DNA of 20,305 bases from Nanosynbacter sp. (GTDB taxonomy: Bacteria > Patescibacteriota > Saccharimonadia > Saccharimonadales > Saccharimonadaceae), in contig JABZJV010000008.1 in the NCBI GenBank assembly GCA_015257605.1, forward strand, positions 1-20,305. The letters run 5' to 3'. Made by a program: the position numbers and the translations under genes. Position 1 is the stretch's first letter. Every line of letters begins with the position of its first letter. Shown in pieces: positions 6,699-14,417 of the stretch. Under the pieces are notes generated by a model that saw nothing but the letters and a program-made list of their open reading frames with translations, was not told the origin of the DNA and did no database searches.

Positions 6699-9332
6699 CT
6701 AGCGGCTCTTTTTTCGATTCTGGCGCTTGGCCTTTTTCTTTTTACGGGCAACGTTGCGCCTATGATTAGTTTCGGCGGTCGAGGCGGCTCTTTTTATTGA
6801 ACCGCCGAAATCGTGATCGCGATTCTCTTCGCCGCCAGTGATTTCGTTGACTCCATGCTCGACCGAAGTCTCGGCAAGCTTCGTCAATTCCGTTTGGTGG
6901 TCATCGTCAATTGATTCGCGGCTAATAGCGTCGGTGGCGCGCACATGATAAATAGCACGCAAAACTTCCTCGCGCAATGTCGCTTGCAAGCTATCAAATA
7001 GCTTCTGCGACTCGCTGCGGTATTCAACCAGCGGGTCGCGCTGGCCGACGCTGCGCCAGTGAATGCCTTCGCGCAAATGCTGCATATTTTCGAGGTGCTG
7101 CATCCACAGCGTATCAAGTACTTGCAGATAAACTTCGCGCTCAACCCCGCGGATTAGATCGTCGCCTAGCTCTCTTTCTTTGGCTGTATACATTTTTTGT
7201 GCGGCAGCTAACGCTTTATCGCGGCGCTGACTATCTTTTTTGATCGCGCCAATTTTTTCAATTTCATCGACCTCCAGCGGGATAATCTCTGCAAATTCTT
7301 CGACAAATTTTGGATTATTCTTGGCTGGTACCTCTGTTAATTTATTAACCATCGCCCGCAGCAAACGTTGAATCTCCGGCTTTATATTGTCGCCTTCGAG
7401 GATTTTGCGGCGCACCGTGTAAACAACTTTGCGATGGCGATTAATAACATTATCGTACTGAACAACATTTTTGCGCGTATCGAAGTTATAGCCTTCGACT
7501 CGCTTCTGCGCTGCTTCCAATGTCTTGCTGACGGCACGATTCTGGATTGCCGTTTCCTCATCGACACCTAAACGTTCTAACACATTAGCAATCCGCTCGC
7601 CCTGAAAGATACGCATCAAATCGTCCTCGGTCGAAACATAAAACTGCGTATCGCCCGGGTCTCCCTGCCGGCCGCCGCGGCCACGCAGCTGATTGTCAAT
7701 CCGGCGCGATTCGTGGCGCTCTGAACCAATGACCACTAGACCGCCCAGTTCTTTAACGCCCGGCCCAAGTTTAATATCGGTGCCGCGCCCAGCAATATTA
7801 GTAGCTAGCGTAATCGCGCCCTTTTCGCCAGCATGCGAGATAATCTCTGCTTCGCGCTCGTTGTTCTTGGCATTTAGAATTTCGTACTTAATACCTTCAC
7901 TATCCAAATATTTGGCGATCATTTCGTTTTTAGCGATTGAACCGGAGCCAACCAACACCGGACGGCCTTCATCGTGATATTCTTTGATCGCTTGAGCTAC
8001 CGCTTTCAGCTTGCCTTTCTCGGTCTTGTAGATTAAGTCCTGATGGTCCTGGCGAGTAATCGGTTTATTCGGCGGCACCACCACTACGTCAAGCGAATAA
8101 ATTTGTTGAAACTCTTCAGCCTCAGTGAAAGCAGTACCAGTCATGCCGCTAAGTTTTTTGTACAAGCGGAAGTAATTCTGGAAAGAAATTGTCGCCAGCG
8201 TCATGCTTTCCTGCAGTACTGGCACGCCTTCTTTGGCTTCAATCGCCTGGTGCAAGCCTTCGCTATAACGGTTACCTTGCTTGAGCCGACCAGTGTGCTC
8301 GTCAACGATTATCACCTCGCCGTCGTTTGTCACCACATAATCTTTGTCGCGATGAAACAGCGTTTGCGCCCGCAAAGCTTGATCCATATGGTAAACGCTG
8401 CGCACATACTCTGGTGTGTATAAGTTTTTTATACCCAGCATTTTTTGGACTTTCTCGACGCCTTCGTCAGTAAGAGCTACCTGCTTGCGCTTCTCTTCCA
8501 AGGTATAATCTTCTGGCGTCAACTTCGCCGCAATCTTGGCAAATTGATAATAGCTATCAGGGTTTTCGGCTGCTGGCGCGCTAATAATTAGCGGCGTCCG
8601 CGCTTCGTCAATCAGAATCGAGTCCACCTCATCGACAATCGCAAAATTCAAATCGCGCTGGCGCACAAGCTCGATATCGTTAACCATGTTGTCGCGCAAA
8701 TAATCAAAGCCGAATTCATTATTAGTACCATAAGTAATATCTGCCTGGTAAGCTTCTTTACGGGTGCACGGACGAAGCTTCTTCATGCGCGGATCAGTAT
8801 GCGCTTCATTGTCATAATTTTCGTCGTATAAGAATGAAGCCTCATTGATGATCACACCAGTCGATAAGCCTAACGCATTATAAATTTGCCCCATCCAACC
8901 AGCATCACGCTGCGCTAGATAATCATTGACAGTTACAACATGTACACCTTTGCCTTCAAGCGCATTCAAGTAGGCTGCTAGCGTCGACATCAAAGTTTTA
9001 CCCTCGCCAGTCTTCAGCTCGGCCACGCTACCCTCATGCAATACCATTGAACCAATCAGCTGCACATCGTAATGGCGCTCGCCGATTGTCCGATCGGCCA
9101 TCTCGCGCACCACCGCAAAAGCGTCTGGCAAAATCGTATCAAGCGTCACAGATTTCTTCTGCAAACGTTTGCGCAGAACATCGGTTTGGCCAGCCAATTC
9201 CTCGTCAGATAGTTTCTTGTATTTCGGGCCAAGCGCATTAATTTCGTCGACTTTCTTTTGTAAACGCCGCAAAATCCGCTTCTGCGGGTCACCAAAAACC
9301 TTCGTCAGCACCTTCTGTTGTGTTATCGCCAT
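6699..9332 (-). CDS. secA: Protein translocase ATPase SecA
   Basis: Motor ATPase that drives preproteins through SecYEG. The 877-aa protein has the DEAD-type motor: Walker A TGEGKT (108-113), Walker B DEVD (234-237) followed by SILIDEARTPLIIS, the helicase-like segments GSGSIAKNE, ATNIAGRGTDIKLG and QLRGRGGRQGDPG, and the helical scaffold with LDTLWMQHL. The C-terminal zinc motif (CxCx8HC type) that binds SecB or ribosomes in many bacteria is absent; the protein ends in a Lys/Arg-rich tail (KKKKAKRQNRKKSR). A weak AGGG lies about 12 bases before the ATG. It follows hpf, as in many Gram-positive genomes, and is followed directly by the M16 peptidase. The stop is TAG. Confidence 0.97.
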   Translation of the reverse strand: MAITQQKVLTKVFGDPQKRILRRLQKKVDEINALGPKYKKLSDEELAGQTDVLRKRLQKKSVTLDTILPDAFAVVREMADRTIGERHYDVQLIGSMVLHEGSVAELKTGEGKTLMSTLAAYLNALEGKGVHVVTVNDYLAQRDAGWMGQIYNALGLSTGVIINEASFLYDENYDNEAHTDPRMKKLRPCTRKEAYQADITYGTNNEFGFDYLRDNMVNDIELVRQRDLNFAIVDEVDSILIDEARTPLIISAPAAENPDSYYQFAKIAAKLTPEDYTLEEKRKQVALTDEGVEKVQKMLGIKNLYTPEYVRSVYHMDQALRAQTLFHRDKDYVVTNDGEVIIVDEHTGRLKQGNRYSEGLHQAIEAKEGVPVLQESMTLATISFQNYFRLYKKLSGMTGTAFTEAEEFQQIYSLDVVVVPPNKPITRQDHQDLIYKTEKGKLKAVAQAIKEYHDEGRPVLVGSGSIAKNEMIAKYLDSEGIKYEILNAKNNEREAEIISHAGEKGAITLATNIAGRGTDIKLGPGVKELGGLVVIGSERHESRRIDNQLRGRGGRQGDPGDTQFYVSTEDDLMRIFQGERIANVLERLGVDEETAIQNRAVSKTLEAAQKRVEGYNFDTRKNVVQYDNVINRHRKVVYTVRRKILEGDNIKPEIQRLLRAMVNKLTEVPAKNNPKFVEEFAEIIPLEVDEIEKIGAIKKDSQRRDKALAAAQKMYTAKERELGDDLIRGVEREVYLQVLDTLWMQHLENMQHLREGIHWRSVGQRDPLVEYRSESQKLFDSLQATLREEVLRAIYHVRATDAISRESIDDDHQTELTKLAETSVEHGVNEITGGEENRDHDFGGSIKRAASTAETNHRRNVARKKKKAKRQNRKKSR

Positions 9333-9367
9333 AACGTCAAATTTCCCTCACTTTCAGGTATTTTCCA

Positions 9368-9404
9368 AAAACTCCCCTAATTATAACTGTTTTCGGGGAG
9401 TTTT
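9368..9404 (-). terminator. Intrinsic terminator after hpf
   Basis: A perfect 10-bp stem: AAAACTCCCC (9368-9377 on plus) with GGGGAGTTTT (9395-9404), closing a 17-base loop. On the minus strand the stem runs into TTTTT GG, so it terminates the hpf transcript before secA. The loop contains the putative secA -10. Confidence 0.8.
9380..9385 (-). promoter_or_regulatory. Putative secA -10 element inside the terminator loop
   Basis: A perfect TATAAT on the minus strand lies 47 nt before the secA ATG and entirely within the loop of the hpf terminator. There is no TGn extension (AGT precedes it) and no good -35 (TTCCAA at the 17-bp position). Since the terminator separates secA from hpf, secA needs a promoter here and this is the best candidate. 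Confidence 0.45.
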
Positions 9405-9426
9405 GGAAGAGGCTGCTACTAAATCG

Positions 9427-9804
9427 CTACTGCGTTTCGCGGTCAAAACCGCGTTTGAACCGTGCTAGTATATCGCGCCGGCCGACGTGAGCTAACAAAT
9501 TTTGCTTGTACTTGCGAAGTTGCCCGGCTAGCTTGCGCTCGACTATATCAGTTGCTGCCATAACATTCATTGTCGAATCTTTGGCTTTGATAACCTGATC
9601 CGGCACGTTGATAATCACTTCGACTTCATATTTGTTGCCGTTATCGCGATTGACTTCCTCAATCTTCACCGAAGCACTCATAGTTTTGCGAGCATGCCGC
9701 GTCACTAAGCGATCTAATCTGCCGATTTTCTTGCTAATATACTTTTTCGTCGGTTCATCCAAAACGTAGCCGCCTACGCCAGTTATATCAATATCTGCAA
9801 TCAC
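9427..9804 (-). CDS. hpf: Ribosome hibernation-promoting factor, HPF/RaiA family
   Basis: Small protein of 125 aa with one S30AE (sigma-54 modulation/HPF) domain, about residues 1-105, which binds the decoding centre of idle ribosomes. The pattern of an IDITG strand, helix with KKYISKKIGRLDRL, IEEVNRDNGNKYEVEVII and a second helix AATDIVERKLAGQLRKYK fits the family. It lacks the C-terminal dimerisation domain of long HPF, so it is a short form with a basic tail. The start is GTG (9802-9804), supported by AAAGGGG six bases upstream; no better ATG exists. It is ended by the terminator at 9368-9404. The stop is TAG. Confidence 0.92.
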   Translation of the reverse strand: MIADIDITGVGGYVLDEPTKKYISKKIGRLDRLVTRHARKTMSASVKIEEVNRDNGNKYEVEVIINVPDQVIKAKDSTMNVMAATDIVERKLAGQLRKYKQNLLAHVGRRDILARFKRGFDRETQ

Positions 9805-9839
9805 TTTGACCCCTTTCGTTAAACCGATAATGTATTTTA

Positions 9840-9848
9840 ATTATAGCA
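9840..9848 (-). promoter_or_regulatory. Extended -10 promoter of hpf
   Basis: TGC (9846-9848) precedes a perfect TATAAT (9840-9845) on the minus strand, immediately after the pyrD stop codon. The predicted leader of about 30 nt carries AAAGGGG before the GTG start. No terminator separates pyrD from hpf, so read-through is possible. Confidence 0.6.
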
Positions 9849-9849
9849 T

Positions 9850-10977
9850 TTAGCCGCGGTGAGCGCTACCAATCGCCTCAGTAATATTCTGAAAGCCATC
9901 GCGATCGAGCAACTTAACCAGGCCTTCGTTAATTTCGCCGACAACCTGCGGCCCCTCAAACATTAGCGCCGTCACCATAGCCACCAGGCTCGCACCAGCA
10001 CAAATCTTCTCGTAAGCATCCTCGGCAGTAAACACGCCGCCGACACCGATAATCACAAAACGATCGCGGTATTTGGCATAAGTTTTGAAAATTAAGCCAG
10101 TAGTAAGCTCCCGCGCCGGCTGGCCGCTGAGATTTCCCCTGATCTCGTTATCCAGCAATTTTGAATTACGCAGCGCCGAGCGGTCCTTGACTAGATTGCC
10201 AATCGTTAAGCCAGCGACCTCATGCCGATCAATTACTGCTAGCAGCTTCATAAATTCCGGCCACTTTTTGTCTGTCGGCATCTTAACGAAAATTGGCCGC
10301 GTTAAGCGCAAGTCATCTACCGCCGTCAATAATTTATCCAGCCGTGCTGGCGTCGTAAACGGCTCGCCGCCATAAGTATTCGGACAGCTAATATTGATTT
10401 CGTACAACGGCGCGCAACCAGCTGCCTCTAGCTGGCGCAAACTTTGGCAATAGTCGGCAATCGCTTCGCTATCGCTAACATTTTCGGGATTATTGGTTTT
10501 AGCAACTGACACGCTCAACGGGAAATCGCGCCACAGCCGCCGCGGATAATGCTTAATCCGTTGTATATTGCGAGCGACTCCGTTATTTGCCAAGCCGACG
10601 TTAACTACAATCGACTTCTCGCTTGGTAAGCGGCGAAACCACGGCCGCGGATTACCAGCACAAACCTGTGCAGTAGTCGAACCGCCAATTTCGAAACCTA
10701 AGCCAATCCGCTTAGCCACCGGCGGCAGGTCGAAGTTCTTGTCCAGCCCAGCTGACATTCCTAGCGGATTTTTGAATTTTAGGCCTAAAATCTCCTGCTC
10801 GAGCCGCGAATTGCGATAATTCCAGACCCGCAAAATATTCTCGCCGCGCACTCGGTGCAGTGCTCGCGCCGCTTTGATCATACCCTCATGCGCTTTGTCT
10901 GGATGTTGTCTAAAAAGCAACGGCTTAGCAAGTTTCTGATAGCCGCTGCGCGAAACTTGGCGCACCATTCGCTTCAT
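9850..10977 (-). CDS. pyrD: Dihydroorotate dehydrogenase, class 2-like
   Basis: FMN enzyme oxidising dihydroorotate to orotate in pyrimidine synthesis. An N-terminal helical region (about 1-45, with PLLFRQHPDKAHEGMIKAARAL) resembles the membrane-associating extension of class 2 (quinone-dependent) enzymes. The barrel shows KNPLGMSAGLDKN, the active-site segment NISCPNT (195-201), VKMPTD and the phosphate-binding IIGVGGVFTAEDA. The catalytic base position carries Cys (198), typical of class 1, where class 2 normally has Ser. Starts possible are ATG 10975-10977 and GTG 10978-10980; the ATG overlaps the serS stop as TGATG and sits five bases after AGGAG, so I chose it (375 aa). Expression is probably coupled to serS. 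Confidence 0.88.
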   Translation of the reverse strand: MKRMVRQVSRSGYQKLAKPLLFRQHPDKAHEGMIKAARALHRVRGENILRVWNYRNSRLEQEILGLKFKNPLGMSAGLDKNFDLPPVAKRIGLGFEIGGSTTAQVCAGNPRPWFRRLPSEKSIVVNVGLANNGVARNIQRIKHYPRRLWRDFPLSVSVAKTNNPENVSDSEAIADYCQSLRQLEAAGCAPLYEINISCPNTYGGEPFTTPARLDKLLTAVDDLRLTRPIFVKMPTDKKWPEFMKLLAVIDRHEVAGLTIGNLVKDRSALRNSKLLDNEIRGNLSGQPARELTTGLIFKTYAKYRDRFVIIGVGGVFTAEDAYEKICAGASLVAMVTALMFEGPQVVGEINEGLVKLLDRDGFQNITEAIGSAHRG

Positions 10978-12224
10978 CACAACTCCTCGCGATTACCTAG
11001 ATATGGCCGCAGTACCTCTGGCACGCGCAGCTTACCGCCATCAGTCTGGTAGTTCTCGATAATTGCTACTAGCGAGCGCGCCAAGCTCACCGCTGTACCG
11101 TTTAGCGTGTGCAGTACCTGCAGCGAGCCGTCGCTGCGGCGCACGCGAATATTGAGATTACGCGCCTGAAAATCAGTACAATTCGAGCAGCTAGTCAACT
11201 CGCGATACTGGTTATCGACTGGCGACCAGTACTCGATATCATATTTTTTGGCTGCTGGCGCACCGAGGTCGCCAGCCGCGATATTCACCACATGGTACGG
11301 CACGCCTAAGTTTTGCCAAATTTCTTCCTCGATCGACAAGATTTTTTCGTGCATCTGGACTGATTGTTCTGGTGTACAAAAGATATACATTTCCAGCTTA
11401 TTGAACTGGTGCACGCGGAACAGTCCGCGGCTAAACTTGCCAGCCGCACCCGCTTCTTTACGGTAGCAAGGGCTATAGCCAGCATAGAGCAGCGGCAGAT
11501 TTTTCTCGTCGATGATTTCGTCAGCATGAAAGCCAGTCAGCGGCGCCTCGGCCGTGCCAATCAGCATGACGTCTTCGCCGTCGATGAAATACTCATTACT
11601 TTCCTTGTCGCTCTTCGGAGCAAAACCGGAACCGCGCGCCACTCGGCCCGACACCATATGCGGCACTGTCATCGGCGTAAATCCTTTAGAAATTAACAAA
11701 TTCAGCGCATACTGATAAATCGCGTTCTCCAGCAGCATCAAATCGCCCTTGATATAGTAGAATTTCGTGCCGGCTACCTTGGCACCGCGCTCAAAATCAA
11801 GCCAACCGCGGCCAGTTGCAAAATCTAAATGATCCTCGGCAGATTGGCGCTTATCACCCCACGTTTTAATCTCCACGCTATCCGACTCACCGCCAAGCGG
11901 CACATCATCAAGTGTTATATTAGGCACCGCGTCCATTTGCGCTTGAAAATCTGCTTCGATATCGCGCAAATCGCTCTCTAGTTTCGCTAGCTCTTCTTTC
12001 AAGGCCCTGCCCTGTTCAATCAGCTCTGGCGCTGGTTTACCGCCCTTCATCTGGCCAGCGATCTCGTTCCGCCGCGTTCGCAGTTCATCGACCTGCTGCT
12101 GCAATTGCCGTCGTTGCTCATCAGTGTCTAGCAAACGAGCAATCGATACGTCATTGTAGCCTTTATTTTTTGCCGATTCCTGAACGCGATCGGCGTATTC
12201 TCGAATATAGCGAATATCTAGCAT
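10977..12224 (-). CDS. serS: Seryl-tRNA synthetase
   Basis: Class II synthetase charging tRNA-Ser. The N-terminal helical arm that grips the tRNA long arm is at about 30-100, rich in Gln, Glu and Arg. The catalytic core follows, with TAEAPL (224-229), motif 2 within YSPCYRKEAGAAGKFSRG and FRVHQFNKLE (about 250-278), the serine-site segment ELTSCSNCTDFQARN, and motif 3 around LNGTAVSLARSLVAIIENYQ (374-393). At 415 aa the length is normal. The ATG lies 7 nt after an extended -10 with no Shine-Dalgarno, implying a leaderless message. Its TGA stop overlaps the pyrD ATG. Confidence 0.97.
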   Translation of the reverse strand: MLDIRYIREYADRVQESAKNKGYNDVSIARLLDTDEQRRQLQQQVDELRTRRNEIAGQMKGGKPAPELIEQGRALKEELAKLESDLRDIEADFQAQMDAVPNITLDDVPLGGESDSVEIKTWGDKRQSAEDHLDFATGRGWLDFERGAKVAGTKFYYIKGDLMLLENAIYQYALNLLISKGFTPMTVPHMVSGRVARGSGFAPKSDKESNEYFIDGEDVMLIGTAEAPLTGFHADEIIDEKNLPLLYAGYSPCYRKEAGAAGKFSRGLFRVHQFNKLEMYIFCTPEQSVQMHEKILSIEEEIWQNLGVPYHVVNIAAGDLGAPAAKKYDIEYWSPVDNQYRELTSCSNCTDFQARNLNIRVRRSDGSLQVLHTLNGTAVSLARSLVAIIENYQTDGGKLRVPEVLRPYLGNREEL

Positions 12225-12231
12225 AATATTT

Positions 12232-12240
12232 AGTATATCA
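12232..12240 (-). promoter_or_regulatory. Extended -10 promoter of serS-pyrD, leaderless type
   Basis: TGA (12238-12240) precedes TATACT (12232-12237) on the minus strand, with 7 nt (AAATATT) to the serS ATG and no Shine-Dalgarno. A second TATAAT on the same strand (12298-12303) could give a structured leader of about 67 nt as an alternative. Confidence 0.6.
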
Positions 12241-12259
12241 TCTAGCGGTACCGTACACC

Positions 12260-12280
12260 ATACGGGCCTACCCGATGTAT
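12260..12280 (-). repeat. Short hairpin between the permease gene and serS
   Basis: On the plus strand ATACGGG (12260-12266) pairs with CCCG (12271-12274) and GTAT (12277-12280) with a 2-base bulge and loop CCTA; outer GCGG/CCGC (12245-12248, 12281-12284) could also pair. No T-tract follows on the minus strand, so it is not a classical terminator. Confidence 0.3.
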
Positions 12281-12305
12281 CCGCAAAGAGCTATGTTATT
12301 ATAAT

Positions 12306-13673
12306 CTACTCCGTTCGCAGCGCCTCAATCGGGTCAAGTTTCGCCGCCTTGCGGCTCGGCAACCAACCAGCTACAATTGCCACCAACATCAGAGACAACA
12401 CTACAACAACAGCGTCTAGCGGCTGGAAAATCAGCAAATCGTGCTTGCCTAGACCCAATGCTTTAGAAATCGCTGGGTTCGCTAGCGTACCGACGCCCCA
12501 AGCACCTAGCACGCCGATCATACCGCCCAAAAAGCCAACCCAAGCTGCTTCGTAGCGGAACAGCCGCCCGATATCACGTTTTGACGCACCCAAAGCTTTC
12601 ATCAGACCAATCTGCTGCGTCCGCTCAAGCACCGAAATATACATAGTGTTAATAATCCCGAACACACTCACCACCAAAGCCAAAATACCAAAACCCATCA
12701 CAATAGTTTGCAAAATATTTATGAAAGTGAAAATCATACTCTGTACATCTTTCGAAGTCATCGACGAATAGCCAGCATCCTTCAAACTGTCGCGAACTTC
12801 CTCGGGAGTTTTACCACCCGTGGCTGTCGCATTGGCAAAAATATACTTTTGATAAGCATCTGTTCCGGCAGTACTAAAGTCCGTTAATTCCTTAGCATCG
12901 CTCGAATCGATATACAGATTTGGCCGGCTAGCCATCTGGTCTGGCGATTTCTTGACAACCGCTACAATTTTGAATTGCTTATTTAGCGTCTTACCGCCAA
13001 GAAGCTCCTTGACGCCTTCTTCGCCCTTATCGATGTACGCTTTCTGAATTGTCTCAGTATCGGTCTGTTGCGGCTGCTGGTTAACTGTAATTGTTAACAT
13101 CGAACCAACCATTTCTGACGCCGTTTTGCCCAGTTTCTCAGTGTAGCTCTCTGGTATAATTGCCTCGCCTGGCGCTAGCTTTGTTCCCGACTTAATCTCG
13201 CGGCCAGCTGCAGATTCTAACTGCAGGGTATTATCGCGCATCATAACTTGGGCTACATATTTCTTATCATTCTTCACGCTAAATACTACATATTTTGGCC
13301 GCAGCTGATAGTTCGGCTCAACATTTTTAAGATCTTTGCGCTGGCGCAATTTTTCAATATCACTCTGAGTAAGCGTGTCATACTCTTGGCCATAATACGA
13401 CGCCGCATTAGGATTATATTCAGTTAATTCGCTTCTACCGCCTACCGCTGACCCAGCAGTAGTAACCCGCTTGTCCTTAGAAATGATTAGGCCGTTTGGA
13501 TCAATATTACTGCTGATTATCCGATCAACGTATTGCCTAGCACCCTCACTAACCATCAGGCTAGCCATAATCGCGAAGCCGCCTACAGCAATAGCTACAC
13601 TTGTTAAGATTGTCCGCATTTTGGCGCGGCGCAAATTACGGCCGGCTCTAGTAACGATATCAGTAGTTTTCAT
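12306..13673 (-). CDS. ABC transporter permease, MacB/FtsX type
   Basis: Membrane subunit of a MacB-type ABC system. One transmembrane helix lies near the N-terminus (about 23-43), followed by a large extracytoplasmic domain (about 45-315, the MacB periplasmic core type) and an FtsX domain with three helices near 320-350, 370-400 and 415-440. The cytoplasmic loop contains LERTQQIGLMKALGASKRDIGRLF, cut here as ERTQQIGLMKALGAS, typical of FtsX-like permeases, and the C-terminus has PSRKAAKLDPIEALRTE. At 455 aa it is a normal size. AGGAGG lies 7 bases before the ATG, and the ATG shares one base with the TAA of the ATPase gene (TAATG), so the two are translationally coupled. The substrate cannot be inferred. 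The stop is TAG. Confidence 0.93.
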   Translation of the reverse strand: MKTTDIVTRAGRNLRRAKMRTILTSVAIAVGGFAIMASLMVSEGARQYVDRIISSNIDPNGLIISKDKRVTTAGSAVGGRSELTEYNPNAASYYGQEYDTLTQSDIEKLRQRKDLKNVEPNYQLRPKYVVFSVKNDKKYVAQVMMRDNTLQLESAAGREIKSGTKLAPGEAIIPESYTEKLGKTASEMVGSMLTITVNQQPQQTDTETIQKAYIDKGEEGVKELLGGKTLNKQFKIVAVVKKSPDQMASRPNLYIDSSDAKELTDFSTAGTDAYQKYIFANATATGGKTPEEVRDSLKDAGYSSMTSKDVQSMIFTFINILQTIVMGFGILALVVSVFGIINTMYISVLERTQQIGLMKALGASKRDIGRLFRYEAAWVGFLGGMIGVLGAWGVGTLANPAISKALGLGKHDLLIFQPLDAVVVVLSLMLVAIVAGWLPSRKAAKLDPIEALRTE

Positions 13674-14404
13674 TATTTTTCCTCCTCTGTAAGCTTGCTA
13701 GTCGACTTATTTTTAGCAGCTGATTTCTTGGCAATAGAGTCCGATTCGATTTTACCATCTTTGATATGAATCACCCGCTGACATTTTTGCGCTAAGTCTT
13801 CATCGTGAGTCACGATAATCAACGTAGCGTTGTTTTCTTTACAATAATTAAACAACAAATCCTCAATCACTTTTGAAGTTGCCGAGTCAAGATTACCAGT
13901 CGGCTCATCAGCAAATAAGATTTGCGGGCGGCCCACAATCGCCCGAGCAATCGCCAAACGCTGTTTTTGCCCGCCTGAAAGGTCTTTGGCACGCGACTTA
14001 ATCTTATCGCCCAAGTCAACCGCTTCCAGCGCTTCAATGATCCGTTTCTTGCGGCCGATTCTCGCTACGCCCGCCGTCTCTAACGCCAAACTGACATTAT
14101 CGTAACAGCTCTCGCCGCCCTCAACGAAGAAACTCTGGAAGATAAAACCCATCTTCTGCGCCCGAAACCTATCGGTAGCCCGCGGCTTCAACCGCAAAAT
14201 GTCCTCGCCGTCAATTAGCACCTTGCCCTTTTGCGGCTTGTCTAGCCCGGAAATTGCATGCATCAGCGTCGATTTGCCGCTGCCAGATTTACCCAGAATT
14301 GCCACGCTCGAACCCTCTTCGATATTCAGACTGACTCTATCCAGCGCCGTAAAAGCATTTTTCTTTTTACCGTATATTTTAGTAATGTTTTTGACTTCAA
14401 TCAT
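13673..14404 (-). CDS. ABC transporter ATP-binding protein, MacB/LolD type
   Basis: ATPase partner of the permease that follows. Walker A GKSGSGKST (38-46), Q-loop FIFQSF near 90, signature LSGGQKQ (142-148), Walker B ILFADEP (162-168) and switch histidine near 200 (IVTHDE) are all intact. The C-terminus carries a Ser/Lys-rich extension (about 218-243, with KKSAAKNKSTSKLTEEEK) not needed for catalysis. GGAGGG lies four bases before the ATG. It begins 13 bp after the uppP stop, so uppP, ATPase and permease form one operon. Such MacB-like pairs commonly export peptides, lipids or drugs, or act as mechanotransmission systems; the role here is open. Confidence 0.94.
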   Translation of the reverse strand: MIEVKNITKIYGKKKNAFTALDRVSLNIEEGSSVAILGKSGSGKSTLMHAISGLDKPQKGKVLIDGEDILRLKPRATDRFRAQKMGFIFQSFFVEGGESCYDNVSLALETAGVARIGRKKRIIEALEAVDLGDKIKSRAKDLSGGQKQRLAIARAIVGRPQILFADEPTGNLDSATSKVIEDLLFNYCKENNATLIIVTHDEDLAQKCQRVIHIKDGKIESDSIAKKSAAKNKSTSKLTEEEK

Positions 14405-14417
14405 TCAGCCCTCCTGC

